In this document: piece by piece, positions 36,360-45,920 of the stretch
Numbering within the stretch: the first letter of the stretch is position 1
Layout: every line of letters begins with the position of its first letter
Origin: Marinomonas maritima
GTDB lineage: Bacteria > Pseudomonadota > Gammaproteobacteria > Pseudomonadales > Marinomonadaceae
Assembly: GCF_024435075.2 (NCBI RefSeq)
Contig: NZ_JAMZEG020000001.1
Coordinates: 744,001 to 808,000, forward strand
DNA: 64,000 nucleotides
Direction: 5' to 3'
Made by a program: the position numbers and the translations under genes
Notes under the pieces: generated by a model
Told to the model about the DNA's origin: nothing
The model's input: only the letters and a program-made list of their open reading frames with translations
The model's database searches: none

Positions 36360-37097
36360 ATGCCTACAGTCTCTATGCGCGACCTTCTACAGGTTGGTTC
36401 ACACTTTGGTCACCAAACTCGTTACTGGAACCCAAAAATGAAGCCTTTCATTTTTGGTGCTCGTAACAAGATTCATATCATTAACCTTGAGCATACAGTT
36501 CCTGCTCTTAATGACGCTCTTGAGCTTGTTAAGAAAATGGCTGAGAACAAAAACAAGGTTTTGTTTGTTGGTACTAAGCGTGCTGCATCTAAAACGATTA
36601 AAGAGCAAGCTGCTCGCTCTGGTATGCCATACGTTAACCACCGCTGGTTGGGTGGTATGTTGACTAACTACAAAACTATTCGTGCCTCTATCAAACGTCT
36701 TCGTGAGCTTGAAGGTCAGGTGTCTGATGGTACTTTCGAAAAGCTGACTAAAAAAGAAGCTTTGATGCGTACTCGTGAGCTTGAAAAACTTGAGCTTTCT
36801 ATGGGTGGTATTAAGGATATGGGCGGCCTTCCGGATGTTTTGTTTGTTGTAGACGTTGACCACGAACGTATTGCTATTAAAGAAGCAAACAAATTGGGCA
36901 TTCCTGTTATCGGTATCGTTGATACTAACAGTAACCCAGATGGTGTTGATTACATTATTCCTGCTAACGATGATGCAATTCGCGCTGTTCAGCTTTATGT
37001 TGGCGCTTTTGCTGATGCTGTTCTAGAAGGTCGTTCTGCGACTGCTGGTACTGCTGATGAATTCGTTGAAGTAAGTGAAGCGACTACTGAAGCGTAA
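36360..37097 (+). CDS. rpsB: 30S ribosomal protein S2
   Basis: Small-subunit protein that joins late and anchors S1. The 245-residue sequence has the N-terminal 'MRDLLQVGSHFGHQTRYWNP', 'GTKRAASKTIKEQA' and 'HRWLGGMLTN'. 'PDVLFVVDVDHERIAIKEA' and 'DTNSNPDGVDYIIPANDDA' follow, all standard S2 signatures. Length and ends are normal. It is first in the rpsB-tsf unit, divergent from map. Confidence 0.98.
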   Translation: MPTVSMRDLLQVGSHFGHQTRYWNPKMKPFIFGARNKIHIINLEHTVPALNDALELVKKMAENKNKVLFVGTKRAASKTIKEQAARSGMPYVNHRWLGGMLTNYKTIRASIKRLRELEGQVSDGTFEKLTKKEALMRTRELEKLELSMGGIKDMGGLPDVLFVVDVDHERIAIKEANKLGIPVIGIVDTNSNPDGVDYIIPANDDAIRAVQLYVGAFADAVLEGRSATAGTADEFVEVSEATTEA

Positions 37098-37125
37098 GCA
37101 AACTTTCTAGTTTGTTCTGGTTTCT

Positions 37126-37150
37126 AAAGGGAGGTTTCTTACCTCCTTTT
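37126..37150 (+). terminator. rpsB-tsf intercistronic hairpin (partial terminator)
   Basis: GGAGGT (37130-37135) pairs with ACCTCC (37141-37146), extended by A-T pairs past one bulged G, and followed by a T-run. It probably lets only part of the transcripts reach tsf. The left arm also resembles a strong Shine-Dalgarno. Confidence 0.6.
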
Positions 37151-37182
37151 TTAAATTTGAATTGGTAAAAAGAGGATTTAAC

Positions 37183-38043
37183 ATGGCCGCAGTATCTGCA
37201 GCATTGGTAAAAGAGCTACGTGAACGTACTGGCCTAGGCATGATGGAGTGTAAGAAAGCACTTGTCGCTGCTAACGCTGACGTTGAGGTCGCTATCGAAG
37301 AGCTACGTAAATCAAGTGGCATGAAGGCAGCTAAAAAAGCGGGCCGTACTGCCGCTGAAGGAACAATTGTTATGCGTGTCGCTGACGATTCTTCTTACGC
37401 TATCTTGGTTGAAGTAAACTCCGAAACTGATTTCGCGACTCGTGACGAAGGTTTTATTGCTTTCGCAAACAAAGTTGCTGACGTTGTTTTTGCAACGAAA
37501 GAAACGGATGTAGCGGTTTTGCTTGCGGGTGAAATTGGTCAGGCGCGCGAAGCATTGGTACAAAAAATCGGTGAGAATATTTCTCCTCGTCGTGCTGTCA
37601 TTATCGAAGGCGGATTAGTGGGCGCTTACCTTCACGGTAATGGCCAAATCGCTGTATTGACTCAGTTGGAAGGTGGTTCTGCTGAACTGGCTAAAGATGT
37701 GTCTATGCACATTGCTGCTGTTGCTCCTCGCGTAGTTCGCGGCGACGACATGCCAGCAGAAGTTCTAGCAAAAGAAGAAGAAATTGTTCGTGCTCAGCCA
37801 GACATGGCTGGCAAGCCTGCAGAAATCGTTGATAAAATGATTGTGGGTCGTATGAAGAAGTTCTTGGCTGAAAACAGCTTGATTGAACAGCCTTTTGTTA
37901 AGAACCCAGAAATTAAAGTTGGCCAGCTTGTTAAAGACGCTGGTGCAACAGTGACCTCTTTCATTCGCCTTGAAGTTGGTGAAGGTATTGAAGTTGCTGA
38001 AGTAGACTTTGCAGCAGAAGTAGCAGCACAGCTTAGAGGTTAA
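37183..38043 (+). CDS. tsf: Translation elongation factor Ts
   Basis: Guanine nucleotide exchange factor for EF-Tu. The 286-residue protein starts 'MAAVSAALVKELRERTGLGM' with the UBA-like N-terminal domain and 'MECKKAL'. 'EVNSETDFATRDEGF' holds the conserved TDF residues that open EF-Tu, and 'QPFVKNP' lies near the end. I chose ATG 37183, with AGAGGA 5-10 bases upstream; an in-frame ATG seven codons earlier has no family support. Followed by a strong terminator. Confidence 0.97.
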   Translation: MAAVSAALVKELRERTGLGMMECKKALVAANADVEVAIEELRKSSGMKAAKKAGRTAAEGTIVMRVADDSSYAILVEVNSETDFATRDEGFIAFANKVADVVFATKETDVAVLLAGEIGQAREALVQKIGENISPRRAVIIEGGLVGAYLHGNGQIAVLTQLEGGSAELAKDVSMHIAAVAPRVVRGDDMPAEVLAKEEEIVRAQPDMAGKPAEIVDKMIVGRMKKFLAENSLIEQPFVKNPEIKVGQLVKDAGATVTSFIRLEVGEGIEVAEVDFAAEVAAQLRG

Positions 38044-38066
38044 CTCTTGGTTGCGGTGTCTTCAAC

Positions 38067-38095
38067 AAAAAGGGGCAGCTTGACTGCCCCTTTTT
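38067..38095 (+). terminator. Rho-independent terminator after tsf
   Basis: AAAAAGGGGCAG pairs with CTGCCCCTTTTT around CTTGA, 24 bases after the tsf stop. Confidence 0.95.
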
Positions 38096-38171
38096 ATGAA
38101 AGACAAATGCGAGAGTGTCGGATAAATAGACCTCAGTTATTGAAGAAATGAAACCATTGCCGGAGGTTGAT

Positions 38172-38894
38172 ATGCCAAAAGAAAAGAGTCCAAAATACAA
38201 ACGAATTTTGCTTAAATTAAGTGGCGAAGCCCTAATGGGGGATGAGTCCTTTGGTATCGACCCTAAAGTGTTAAATCGTATTGCGCTTGAGATTGGTCAG
38301 CTACGAGGCATTGGTGTTGAAGTTGGTATCGTTATTGGTGGTGGTAACTTGTTTCGTGGTCAGGCGTTGAGTAAAGCTGGCATGGATCGCGTTACTGGTG
38401 ATCATATGGGGATGCTGGCAACGGTGATGAACGCGTTGGCAATGCGAGATGCATTGGAGCGTGCAAACATTGCGACCCGAGTGATGTCAGCTATCACGAT
38501 GACGGGGATTGTTGAGCCTTATGATAGACGTCGTGCTATGCGATTGATGAAAGAGGGCGACGTGCTGATTTTCTCAGCGGGAACGGGTAATCCTTTCTTT
38601 ACAACTGACTCTGCTGCTTGTTTACGCGGCATCGAGATTGATGCAGATGTTGTATTGAAAGCAACGAAGGTTGACGGTGTGTATTCTGCTGATCCTATGA
38701 AGGACCCGGCTGCCGTGAAATATGATACATTGGGCTACGATGAAGTCCTTGAAAAACAATTAGGGGTCATGGATTTAACTGCGATATGTTTGACCCGTGA
38801 TCATGGCATGCCAATACGTGTGTTTAATATGAATAAGCCCGGAGCCTTGATAAATATCATGGTTGGTGGCAGTGAAGGTACACTGATTAAGTGA
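38172..38894 (+). CDS. pyrH: UMP kinase
   Basis: Hexameric bacterial UMP kinase of the amino-acid-kinase fold that makes UDP from UMP. The 240-residue protein has 'ILLKLSGEALMG', 'VIGGGNLFRG', 'DHMGMLATVMNALA' and 'FSAGTGNPFFTTDSAA', all family signatures. I chose ATG 38172 because CGGAGG ends 5 bases upstream; an earlier in-frame ATG at 38148 would include this ribosome site. frr follows 7 bp on. Confidence 0.96.
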   Translation: MPKEKSPKYKRILLKLSGEALMGDESFGIDPKVLNRIALEIGQLRGIGVEVGIVIGGGNLFRGQALSKAGMDRVTGDHMGMLATVMNALAMRDALERANIATRVMSAITMTGIVEPYDRRRAMRLMKEGDVLIFSAGTGNPFFTTDSAACLRGIEIDADVVLKATKVDGVYSADPMKDPAAVKYDTLGYDEVLEKQLGVMDLTAICLTRDHGMPIRVFNMNKPGALINIMVGGSEGTLIK

Positions 38895-38901
38895 GGAAGT
38901 T

Positions 38902-39459
38902 ATGATTAACGAAATTCTTAAAGATGCAGAAGATCGTATGAATAAAGCGGTTGCTTCTGTTGAATCTGCGTTTAAAAAAATTCGTACAGGTCGTGCGCAC
39001 CCTAGTATATTGGACTCGGTTAAAGTGAATTATTATGGCACTGAAACGCCACTAAGTCAGATTGCTAATATAACGGTTGAAGATGCACGTACTTTGGGTA
39101 TTTCTCCTTGGGAAAATAACTTAGTTCCTGAAATTGAAAAAGCCATTATGAAATCTGATCTTGGTCTGAACCCTGCGACAAATGGAAACCTTATTCGAAT
39201 TCCTATGCCGGCTTTGACGGAAGAAACTCGTAAGAACTACTTTAAGCAGGCAAAGAGCGAAGCTGAAAACGGTCGTATTGCTATTCGTAATATTCGTCGT
39301 GATGCAAACAGCAGTCTTAAAGACCTAGTGAAAGAAAAAGAAATTTCTGAAGATGATGATCGTCGTGGTCAGGATCAAGTTCAAAAAATAACAGACAAGA
39401 GCGTGGCTTTGGTTGAAGAGCGTCTTGCTGCAAAAGAAAAAGACTTGATGCAAATCTAA
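38902..39459 (+). CDS. frr: Ribosome recycling factor
   Basis: Splits post-termination ribosomes together with EF-G. The 185-residue protein is the normal length, with 'IRTGRAHPSILDSVKVNYYG' in the first arm of the tRNA-like fold, 'NGNLIRIPMPALTEETRK' and 'AIRNIRRDAN'. AGGAAG precedes ATG by about 5 bases. It is tightly linked to pyrH and followed by a strong terminator. Confidence 0.97.
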   Translation: MINEILKDAEDRMNKAVASVESAFKKIRTGRAHPSILDSVKVNYYGTETPLSQIANITVEDARTLGISPWENNLVPEIEKAIMKSDLGLNPATNGNLIRIPMPALTEETRKNYFKQAKSEAENGRIAIRNIRRDANSSLKDLVKEKEISEDDDRRGQDQVQKITDKSVALVEERLAAKEKDLMQI

Positions 39460-39460
39460 T

Positions 39461-39490
39461 AAAAAGGGCGAGCTTTGGCTCGCCCTTTTT
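39461..39490. terminator. Rho-independent terminator after frr
   Basis: AAAAAGGGCGAG pairs with CTCGCCCTTTTT around CTTTGG. It starts right after the frr stop. The stem is flanked by A- and T-runs, so it could work on both strands. Confidence 0.95.
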
Positions 39491-39508
39491 ATTGACTAGG
39501 GTAAAGTT

Positions 39509-40240
39509 ATGTCTAAATTAGATGGCGCTGATTCCGATTCAGTGGTCGGGCCAGCTCATGTTGCCATCATAATGGATGGTAATAATCGCTGGGCAAAGAA
39601 AAAACATCTACCAAGCATTGCAGGCCATACGGCAGGCGCTACAGCTGTTCGCCGAGTGGTTGAGGCCGCGGCCAGATCTGGTGTTGAGGTATTAACGCTA
39701 TTCGCTTTTTCTAGTGAAAACTGGAAACGACCTAAGTTAGAGGTTGATGGTTTGATGGCGCTGTTTATGCGCTCTCTCAAAAAAGAGCTAAAACGATTGA
39801 ATGAGCATAAAATCCGACTTCGGGTTATTGGTGATATTTCAGGGTTTAGTTCTGGTTTGCAGAAACAAATCCAGAGTGTTCAAGACGCCACTGCAAATAA
39901 TAACCAAATGACATTAGTGATTGCGGCGAATTATGGTGGTCGTTGGGACATTGCGCAGGCTGCGAAAAAGATAGCCGAACTCGTTATGTCAGGAGTGTTG
40001 TCGCCAGAAGATATCGATGAAACGTTATTAGGGCAGCATGTTGCTTTGGCTGACTTACCTCCGCCTGATTTGTTAATTAGAACATCTGGGGAAGAGCGTA
40101 TTAGTAATTTCTTACTTTGGCAAACCGCTTATTCTGAATTCGTGTTCCTTCCGGTGTTGTGGCCGGATTTTGATCAACAGCATTTTGATGACGCGATTCA
40201 GGTGTATCAAAATCGTCAACGACGTTATGGTGGTCGATAG
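39509..40240 (+). CDS. uppS: Undecaprenyl diphosphate synthase
   Basis: Cis-prenyltransferase that builds C55-PP, the carrier lipid for peptidoglycan and O-antigen. The 243-residue protein has catalytic Asp23 in 'VAIIMDGNNRWA', 'GHTAGATAVR', 'LFAFSSENWKRP' and 'PDLLIRTSGEERISNFLLWQ'. It is the first gene of a long envelope run (uppS-cdsA-dxr-rseP-bamA-skp-lpxD-fabZ-lpxA) with gaps of only a few bases. Its start is 19 bp after the frr terminator, so any promoter must overlap that hairpin or read-through is used. Confidence 0.96.
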   Translation: MSKLDGADSDSVVGPAHVAIIMDGNNRWAKKKHLPSIAGHTAGATAVRRVVEAAARSGVEVLTLFAFSSENWKRPKLEVDGLMALFMRSLKKELKRLNEHKIRLRVIGDISGFSSGLQKQIQSVQDATANNNQMTLVIAANYGGRWDIAQAAKKIAELVMSGVLSPEDIDETLLGQHVALADLPPPDLLIRTSGEERISNFLLWQTAYSEFVFLPVLWPDFDQQHFDDAIQVYQNRQRRYGGR

Positions 40241-40242
40241 CC

Positions 40243-41046
40243 ATGTTACTTCCTCGAATTTTAAGTGCCATAGTCATGGCTGTTTTGTTTATTTGTGCGG
40301 TTTTTGTACTCGAAGCGTCACATTTTATTGTCGCCATGGCGGGTGTTGTGTTGCTGGCTGGCTGGGAGTGGGCTCGTTTATCGGGCGTACGTAGTCAAAT
40401 AGGCCGCATTGGTTTTTCTGTTTTTATTGGTGTTGTGTGCTTTTGGGTTTTTAATTTCAATTTGCAGAAAGTGTCACTTTACATTAGCCCTTTATTATGG
40501 GGTTTGGCGCTTTATTGGGTGGTACGTTATCCATCGCCGCTACTGTGGCGTCATGTTGTTAGTCGCTTGTTATTTGGCGTTTTTGTGCTGGTTACAACCT
40601 GGACTGCCTTGGTTGTTTTAAAGCAGTCGGATGATTTCGTCGTCTGGGTTTTACTGCTGATGGGGTTGATTTGGGGTGCTGACTCCGGTGCTTATTTTGC
40701 GGGTCGAGCTTTCGGGAAAAGAAAGTTAGCCAAATTTGTCAGCCCGGGTAAATCATGGGAAGGTGTTATTGGTGGTTTAGTGTTGACTCAGATGGGTGTG
40801 ATTATATTTGCCGTATTAAGTGGGTTCACGTTAACCCAGTGGAGTATTCTCTCGGTTATTGCGTTATTAACCTCCTCGGTCTCGGTGTTGGGTGATTTAA
40901 CGGAAAGCTTGTTTAAGAGGCATGAGAAGCTAAAGGATTCGAGTCATTTGATTCCTGGGCACGGCGGAGTGATGGATCGTGTCGATAGTTTAACGGCGGC
41001 GGCGCCTATTTATGTTTTATTGCTAAGTTTGGCTGGATGGCTTTGA
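40243..41046 (+). CDS. cdsA: Phosphatidate cytidylyltransferase (CDP-diglyceride synthase)
   Basis: Inner-membrane enzyme that makes CDP-diacylglycerol from phosphatidic acid and CTP, the branch point for all phospholipids. The 267-residue protein has seven or eight membrane segments, 'WGADSGAYFAGRAFGKRKLA' and the signature ending 'SSHLIPGHGGVMDRVDSL'. It starts 2 bp after uppS and its stop overlaps the dxr start (TGATG). Confidence 0.95.
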   Translation: MLLPRILSAIVMAVLFICAVFVLEASHFIVAMAGVVLLAGWEWARLSGVRSQIGRIGFSVFIGVVCFWVFNFNLQKVSLYISPLLWGLALYWVVRYPSPLLWRHVVSRLLFGVFVLVTTWTALVVLKQSDDFVVWVLLLMGLIWGADSGAYFAGRAFGKRKLAKFVSPGKSWEGVIGGLVLTQMGVIIFAVLSGFTLTQWSILSVIALLTSSVSVLGDLTESLFKRHEKLKDSSHLIPGHGGVMDRVDSLTAAAPIYVLLLSLAGWL

Positions 41047-42221
41047 TGCAAGGTATTTGTTTATTGGGTGCAACAGGGTCAATTGGCCAAAGTACACTAG
41101 AAATTATTGCACAGCATCCGGATAAATTTGTTTTGATTAGTGCGTCAGCGAACGAAAGTGTGGATAAAATGGCAGAAATTTGTCGCCGTTTTAAGCCTCA
41201 GCGCGCGGTGATGGGATCCGAAAAGACCTGTAATGAATTGGCTCAACAGTGCCAAGGCTTAGCAACGTCGTTTGAGTGGGGAGAAGCGGCTTTAGAAAGT
41301 ATTGCTTCTGATTCTGATGTTGATCAGGTAATGGCGGCCATTATGGGGTTCGCTGGCCTTAAGCCTACGTTAGCTGGGGTTCGTGCTGGCAAGCGTACAT
41401 TGCTAGCGAATAAAGAATCTTTGGTCACGGCAGGGAAGCTGTTCATGGATGAGGTGGCGCGTCATGATGTTACGCTTCTTCCGATAGACAGTGAGCATAA
41501 TGCGATTTATCAAAGTTTACCGCAGACTTCTTCCGGCGCTCATAAACGGGATGTGTCAAAGATTATTTTGACTGCATCCGGCGGGCCCTTCAGGAAGTGG
41601 TCTCTAGATGATATGAGCTCGGTGACACCGGAGCAGGCGTGTAAACATCCAAATTGGTCAATGGGGCAAAAAATATCTATTGACTCCGCTTCCTTGATGA
41701 ATAAAGGGTTGGAGTTGATCGAAGCCTGTTGGTTGTTTGATGTAACACCAAATGAGGTGGATGTGGTCGTCCACCCAGAAAGTATTATTCATTCTATGGT
41801 GTCATATCGCGATGGGTCGGTGATTGCTCAGATGGGAAACCCTGATATGAAGATCCCGATTGCGTATGGTATGAGTTGGCCAGACAGAGTTGAGACAAAC
41901 GTGGCTCCTTTGAATTTAATTGATGTCGCACGTTTGAATTTTGAGTCTCCTGATTTGTTGCGCTTCCCCAATTTGAAGTTAGCTGCTGATGCCTGGTTTA
42001 TGGGAGGGACAGCCATGGCGGTATTGAATGCAGCGAATGAAATTGCCGTAGAGGCTTTTTTGAACCGCCTGATCGGTTTTCTTGATATTGCAAAATTGAA
42101 TGAACATGTTTTGACTGTCGCAAATATTGTGGCGGTGAATACGCTTGATGATGTTTTTGAAGCGGATAGATATTCTCGCCATTTGGCTCTGGATATGATC
42201 TCTCGCGGTAAATTTTCATGA
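41046..42221 (+). CDS. dxr: 1-deoxy-D-xylulose 5-phosphate reductoisomerase
   Basis: Converts DXP to MEP with NADPH in the isoprenoid (MEP) pathway, shared with ispD and ispF at the other end of the window. The 391-residue protein has the Rossmann loop 'LLGATGSIGQST', the metal and substrate motif 'PIDSEHNAIYQ', and 'SIDSASLMNKGLE' and 'VHPESIIHSMV'. ATG 41046 lines up with the family start; an in-frame ATG three codons earlier (41037) is also possible. The end overlaps rseP by 4 bp. Confidence 0.95.
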   Translation: MQGICLLGATGSIGQSTLEIIAQHPDKFVLISASANESVDKMAEICRRFKPQRAVMGSEKTCNELAQQCQGLATSFEWGEAALESIASDSDVDQVMAAIMGFAGLKPTLAGVRAGKRTLLANKESLVTAGKLFMDEVARHDVTLLPIDSEHNAIYQSLPQTSSGAHKRDVSKIILTASGGPFRKWSLDDMSSVTPEQACKHPNWSMGQKISIDSASLMNKGLELIEACWLFDVTPNEVDVVVHPESIIHSMVSYRDGSVIAQMGNPDMKIPIAYGMSWPDRVETNVAPLNLIDVARLNFESPDLLRFPNLKLAADAWFMGGTAMAVLNAANEIAVEAFLNRLIGFLDIAKLNEHVLTVANIVAVNTLDDVFEADRYSRHLALDMISRGKFS

Positions 42222-43564
42222 TACAAAATATCCTTTCTATTGTTGTTGCATTAGGCCTTCTGATTACCTTTCATGAATTTGGTCACTATTTTGTGGCTCG
42301 ACGTTGTGGCGTTAAAGTACTGCGTTTTTCGGTTGGTTTTGGAAGACCTATCTATCGTTATGTTGGTAAAACGGGAACAGAATATACGCTCGCGATGATT
42401 CCACTTGGCGGTTATGTACGAATGCTTGATGAGCGCGAGGGAAATGTTCCTGAATCATTAAGAAGTCAGGCTTTTAATACAAAAACAGTTTGGCAGCGTA
42501 TTGCGATAGTGGCGGCGGGGCCAATCGCGAATTTCATTTTAGCGGTTGTTATATATGCATTGGTAGCTTTACTTGGCGTTCAATCTATTGCGCCTAAAGT
42601 AGGCCAGATTGAGCAAGATACGCCTATTTCGCAAACGCAAATACAAGCCGGAGATGAGCTTGTTTCAATTGCTGGTGAATCGGTAGCATCGTGGGAAGAT
42701 GTAAATTTAGTGTTAGCGGGCTTGATTGGTAAAACAGGAATCATTATCGTTCGGTACCAACCTGATGGATTGAGTTCGTTACAAGAAGACAGTGTACGTC
42801 TTAATCGATGGCTTGTTGGTGATGAACCTAATAATTTGATTAAAGCATTTGGTTTGGCACCATGGCAGCCGCTTATTTTACCCATTATCGCTCAGGTAGT
42901 GGAGGGCGGAGCGGCGGCTGAGGCAGGTTTCTTTCCTGGAGATAAAGTTTTAACGGTAAACGATCAACCTGTGGCAAACTGGCAGCAGTTTGTTGCATTA
43001 GTGCAGGCAAGCCCAAGTAAGACGTTGATCGTTGAAGTGCAGCGTGAACAAGGCTCGACTAAATTATCATTATTACCTAAATCTACCGAGCAAAATGGTA
43101 AGGTGATAGGGTATGCTGGGCTGGCTGTAGTTCCTCCTAAATGGGACGAAAGTCTTATCAGGGAGCAATATTATGGTCCGTTTGATGCACTTTCTTATGG
43201 TGTTGCACAAACGTCTAAAATGGTATCTTTAACGGTTTCGTCTATTGGGAAAATGATACAAGGACTGATTTCGGTTGATAATTTATCTGGACCGATAACG
43301 ATTGCAAAAGTGGCGAGCGCATCAGCCGACTCTGGTTTGCAGTCTTTTTTAAAATTCATGGCTTACCTGAGTGTCAGTTTAGGGGTGCTTAATTTGTTGC
43401 CTATTCCAATGTTAGATGGTGGGCATTTGTTGTTTTTTGGCATTGAAGCTATTCGTCGTAAGCCTGTCTCTGAGAAAATTCAGAGTATGGCGTACCGTGT
43501 TGGTGCTTCTCTTTTATTTGCTCTAATGGCCATCGCCATTTTTAATGATATTGCCCGCTTGTAG
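42218..43564 (+). CDS. rseP: Site-2 zinc metalloprotease RseP
   Basis: Intramembrane protease that cuts anti-sigma factor RseA and remnant signal peptides. The 448-residue protein has the zinc site 'HEFGH' (19-23) in the first membrane helix and two periplasmic PDZ domains (about 115-200 and 210-295). The third ligand is in 'NLLPIPMLDGGHLL' near residue 392, and a last membrane helix follows. ATGA overlap with dxr implies translational coupling. bamA starts 10 bp downstream, linking envelope stress control with outer-membrane assembly. Confidence 0.96.
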   Translation: MIQNILSIVVALGLLITFHEFGHYFVARRCGVKVLRFSVGFGRPIYRYVGKTGTEYTLAMIPLGGYVRMLDEREGNVPESLRSQAFNTKTVWQRIAIVAAGPIANFILAVVIYALVALLGVQSIAPKVGQIEQDTPISQTQIQAGDELVSIAGESVASWEDVNLVLAGLIGKTGIIIVRYQPDGLSSLQEDSVRLNRWLVGDEPNNLIKAFGLAPWQPLILPIIAQVVEGGAAAEAGFFPGDKVLTVNDQPVANWQQFVALVQASPSKTLIVEVQREQGSTKLSLLPKSTEQNGKVIGYAGLAVVPPKWDESLIREQYYGPFDALSYGVAQTSKMVSLTVSSIGKMIQGLISVDNLSGPITIAKVASASADSGLQSFLKFMAYLSVSLGVLNLLPIPMLDGGHLLFFGIEAIRRKPVSEKIQSMAYRVGASLLFALMAIAIFNDIARL

Positions 43565-43574
43565 AGAGGTATAT

Positions 43575-45890
43575 GTGAAATTCGTTCCAGCGGTGTTGTT
43601 GGCTTTAATAAGCGTGCAGAGTTTTGCAAAAGCAGTAGAAGATGTTCGAATTGATGGCCTAGTACAGATGCCATCGGCGCGAGCATTTGATGTCATAGGA
43701 TTCGATAAGAGTGAGTCCTATGATTCAGGTAAAGTATATCAAGCTATTAGTTCTCTTTTTAACACCAGTTACTTTAGTGACATTGATGTGTATGAAGAAA
43801 ACAATGTCTTGATCTTTGATGTGGCTGAGCGACCTTCTATTGGTAATTTAACCATAGAAGGTAATGAGCTCATTAAAACAGAAGACTTAGAGCGAGGTTT
43901 GAAATTATCAGGCCTAGAAATTGGTGAAATTTACAAACCTGAAACCTTAAATCAGATTGTGCAGGAACTTCAGCGTCAATATTACGCTCTTGGTCGTTAT
44001 AGTGCCAAAGTGGATATATCTGTGGAGGATATGCCTCGTAACCGGACGGGTATTGTTATCAATATCGATGAAGGTGATACAGCAAAAATAGTTCATATAA
44101 ACATTGTTGGTAATAAGGATTTCGACCAAGAAACGCTTACGAAAAACTTTGAGGCGGAAGAAATCGGGTCCTGGAACCCCTTTAGCTCTGCAGATGAATA
44201 CGCAAAAGCGAAGGTAGAGGGTGACATCAATACTTTAAAAAGCTTTTACTTAGACAAAGGCTATTTAGATTTTAGTGTCGTTTCTAGTCAGGTGAGTTTG
44301 TCTGCGGATAAACGTGACGTTTATATTGTTATTAATGTTGATGAGGGTAAGCCTTATAATATTAATAACGTGTCGTTGAGTGGCAGTTTACCGATTGCAG
44401 AAGATCGTGTGTGGAAGCAAATCTCTCAGAAACGTGGCGATGTTTTTTCTCGTAGTGAAGTAACTAAAATCATTGAGAAAATATCAACTGAATTGGGTGA
44501 TGATGGTTATTTGTTCACTAACGTGAATGTGATTCCAGAAAAACTAGAGAACCATACGGTTAACCTTAGTTATCAAATTACTCCTGGTCCCAAAGTCTAT
44601 GTTCGTCGCATCACGTTTAGTGGTAATAGTGAAACACAAGATGAAGTGTTACGCCGTGAAATGACGCAATTTGAAGGGGCTTTGGCAACGCACTCTAAAA
44701 TACAATCTTCCAAACGTCGTATCGAACGCCTTGGTTTTTTCGGAAGTGTTGATTTAAGAACACGCCCTGTTGCTGGCACCTCTGATCAGGTTGATCTTGA
44801 TGTTGTTGTACAAGAGCAAGCCTCCGGTAGTATTCAGGCGAGCATTGGCTATTCGCAAGAAGACGGTACTGTGCTTGGGTTTGGTGTCTCTAAGCGTAAC
44901 TTCTTAGGGACAGGCAATAAACTGTCTTTTAATGCAACCCGTACAAATCAAACGCAAGATTATTCTATTAATTACGATAACCCATATTTTACTGTCGATG
45001 GTGTGAGTCGTGGCTTCCAAGTTTTTTATCAAACCAGTGATCATGCTGATGATGATGTGGAAGATTATGACCTTGATGAAATTGGTGCTGGAGTAAATTA
45101 CGGCTATCCGATTTCTGATACACAGCGCTTGTCTTTTGGAATGACGGTGAAAGAAAGTACGGTGAAATTAGGCTCTGATCCATCCAATGAGACACAAGAT
45201 TATGTCAATACGCATGGTGATAATTACGACGATTTAATTGGCAGCTTAACGTGGAGTGACAGTGATTTAGTGGGTGGTGTATTGCCAACGGATGGTTACT
45301 CAACCAAAGCTTCTTTGGAAGTTGCATTGCCTGTGGGTGATCAGCAATATGCCAAGCTTGGACTCACGTCGCAAAAATATTGGAATTTAAACAGTTCTGA
45401 TTTGTGGTTGTTCCGGCTAAAAGGCCGTTTAGGCTATGGTACTGGCTACGGAGATACAGACAGTTTACCTTTCTTTGAAAACTATTTTGCTGGTGGGTCT
45501 TATTCCGTTCGTGGTTATGGCGCCTCTTCTTTAGGGCCAAAGAATTCGTATTCTAGTACTTCTACTAATACTAGTTCCGCCTTGGGTGGTAATATTTTGA
45601 TGACAGGTACGGCGGAACTTATTTTTCCTTTACCGATGGTTGAAGATCATAAGTCTGTTAGAACGGCTTTCTTTTTAGATGGCGGTAATGTTTTTACTGA
45701 CGCATGTTTTTCCGGCAATACAGAGTGTAACGAAGGTATTGATCTATCAGAAATACGTTACAGTGTTGGTTTGAGTTGGACTTGGATCACACCTATTGCA
45801 CCCTTGTCATTTAATTTTGCCAAACCGTTAAATGCAAAAGATGGTGATAAAACAGATTTCTTCCAATTTCAGTTAGGAACCACTTTTTAA
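43575..45890 (+). CDS. bamA: Outer membrane protein assembly factor BamA
   Basis: Omp85 protein that folds beta-barrels into the outer membrane. The 771-residue protein has a signal peptide (about 1-18, ending 'QSFA'), five POTRA domains (to about 345) and a 16-strand barrel containing the 'SVRGYG' loop-6 motif. It ends in Phe ('QFQLGTTF'), as outer-membrane barrels do. I chose GTG 43575, with AGAGAGGT 4-5 bases upstream; the earlier in-frame ATG 43545 lies in rseP and would spoil the signal peptide. A Ser/Thr-rich loop ('SSTSTNTSSALGG') lies near residue 660. Confidence 0.96.
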   Translation: MKFVPAVLLALISVQSFAKAVEDVRIDGLVQMPSARAFDVIGFDKSESYDSGKVYQAISSLFNTSYFSDIDVYEENNVLIFDVAERPSIGNLTIEGNELIKTEDLERGLKLSGLEIGEIYKPETLNQIVQELQRQYYALGRYSAKVDISVEDMPRNRTGIVINIDEGDTAKIVHINIVGNKDFDQETLTKNFEAEEIGSWNPFSSADEYAKAKVEGDINTLKSFYLDKGYLDFSVVSSQVSLSADKRDVYIVINVDEGKPYNINNVSLSGSLPIAEDRVWKQISQKRGDVFSRSEVTKIIEKISTELGDDGYLFTNVNVIPEKLENHTVNLSYQITPGPKVYVRRITFSGNSETQDEVLRREMTQFEGALATHSKIQSSKRRIERLGFFGSVDLRTRPVAGTSDQVDLDVVVQEQASGSIQASIGYSQEDGTVLGFGVSKRNFLGTGNKLSFNATRTNQTQDYSINYDNPYFTVDGVSRGFQVFYQTSDHADDDVEDYDLDEIGAGVNYGYPISDTQRLSFGMTVKESTVKLGSDPSNETQDYVNTHGDNYDDLIGSLTWSDSDLVGGVLPTDGYSTKASLEVALPVGDQQYAKLGLTSQKYWNLNSSDLWLFRLKGRLGYGTGYGDTDSLPFFENYFAGGSYSVRGYGASSLGPKNSYSSTSTNTSSALGGNILMTGTAELIFPLPMVEDHKSVRTAFFLDGGNVFTDACFSGNTECNEGIDLSEIRYSVGLSWTWITPIAPLSFNFAKPLNAKDGDKTDFFQFQLGTTF

Positions 45891-45920
45891 CTTAAAGCAT
45901 ATTATTTAAGAGGATTGACA

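Noticed and set aside
36399..36863. 154-codon frame antisense to rpsB
   Set aside because: Mirror of the strongly codon-biased S2 gene; product has no recognisable features.
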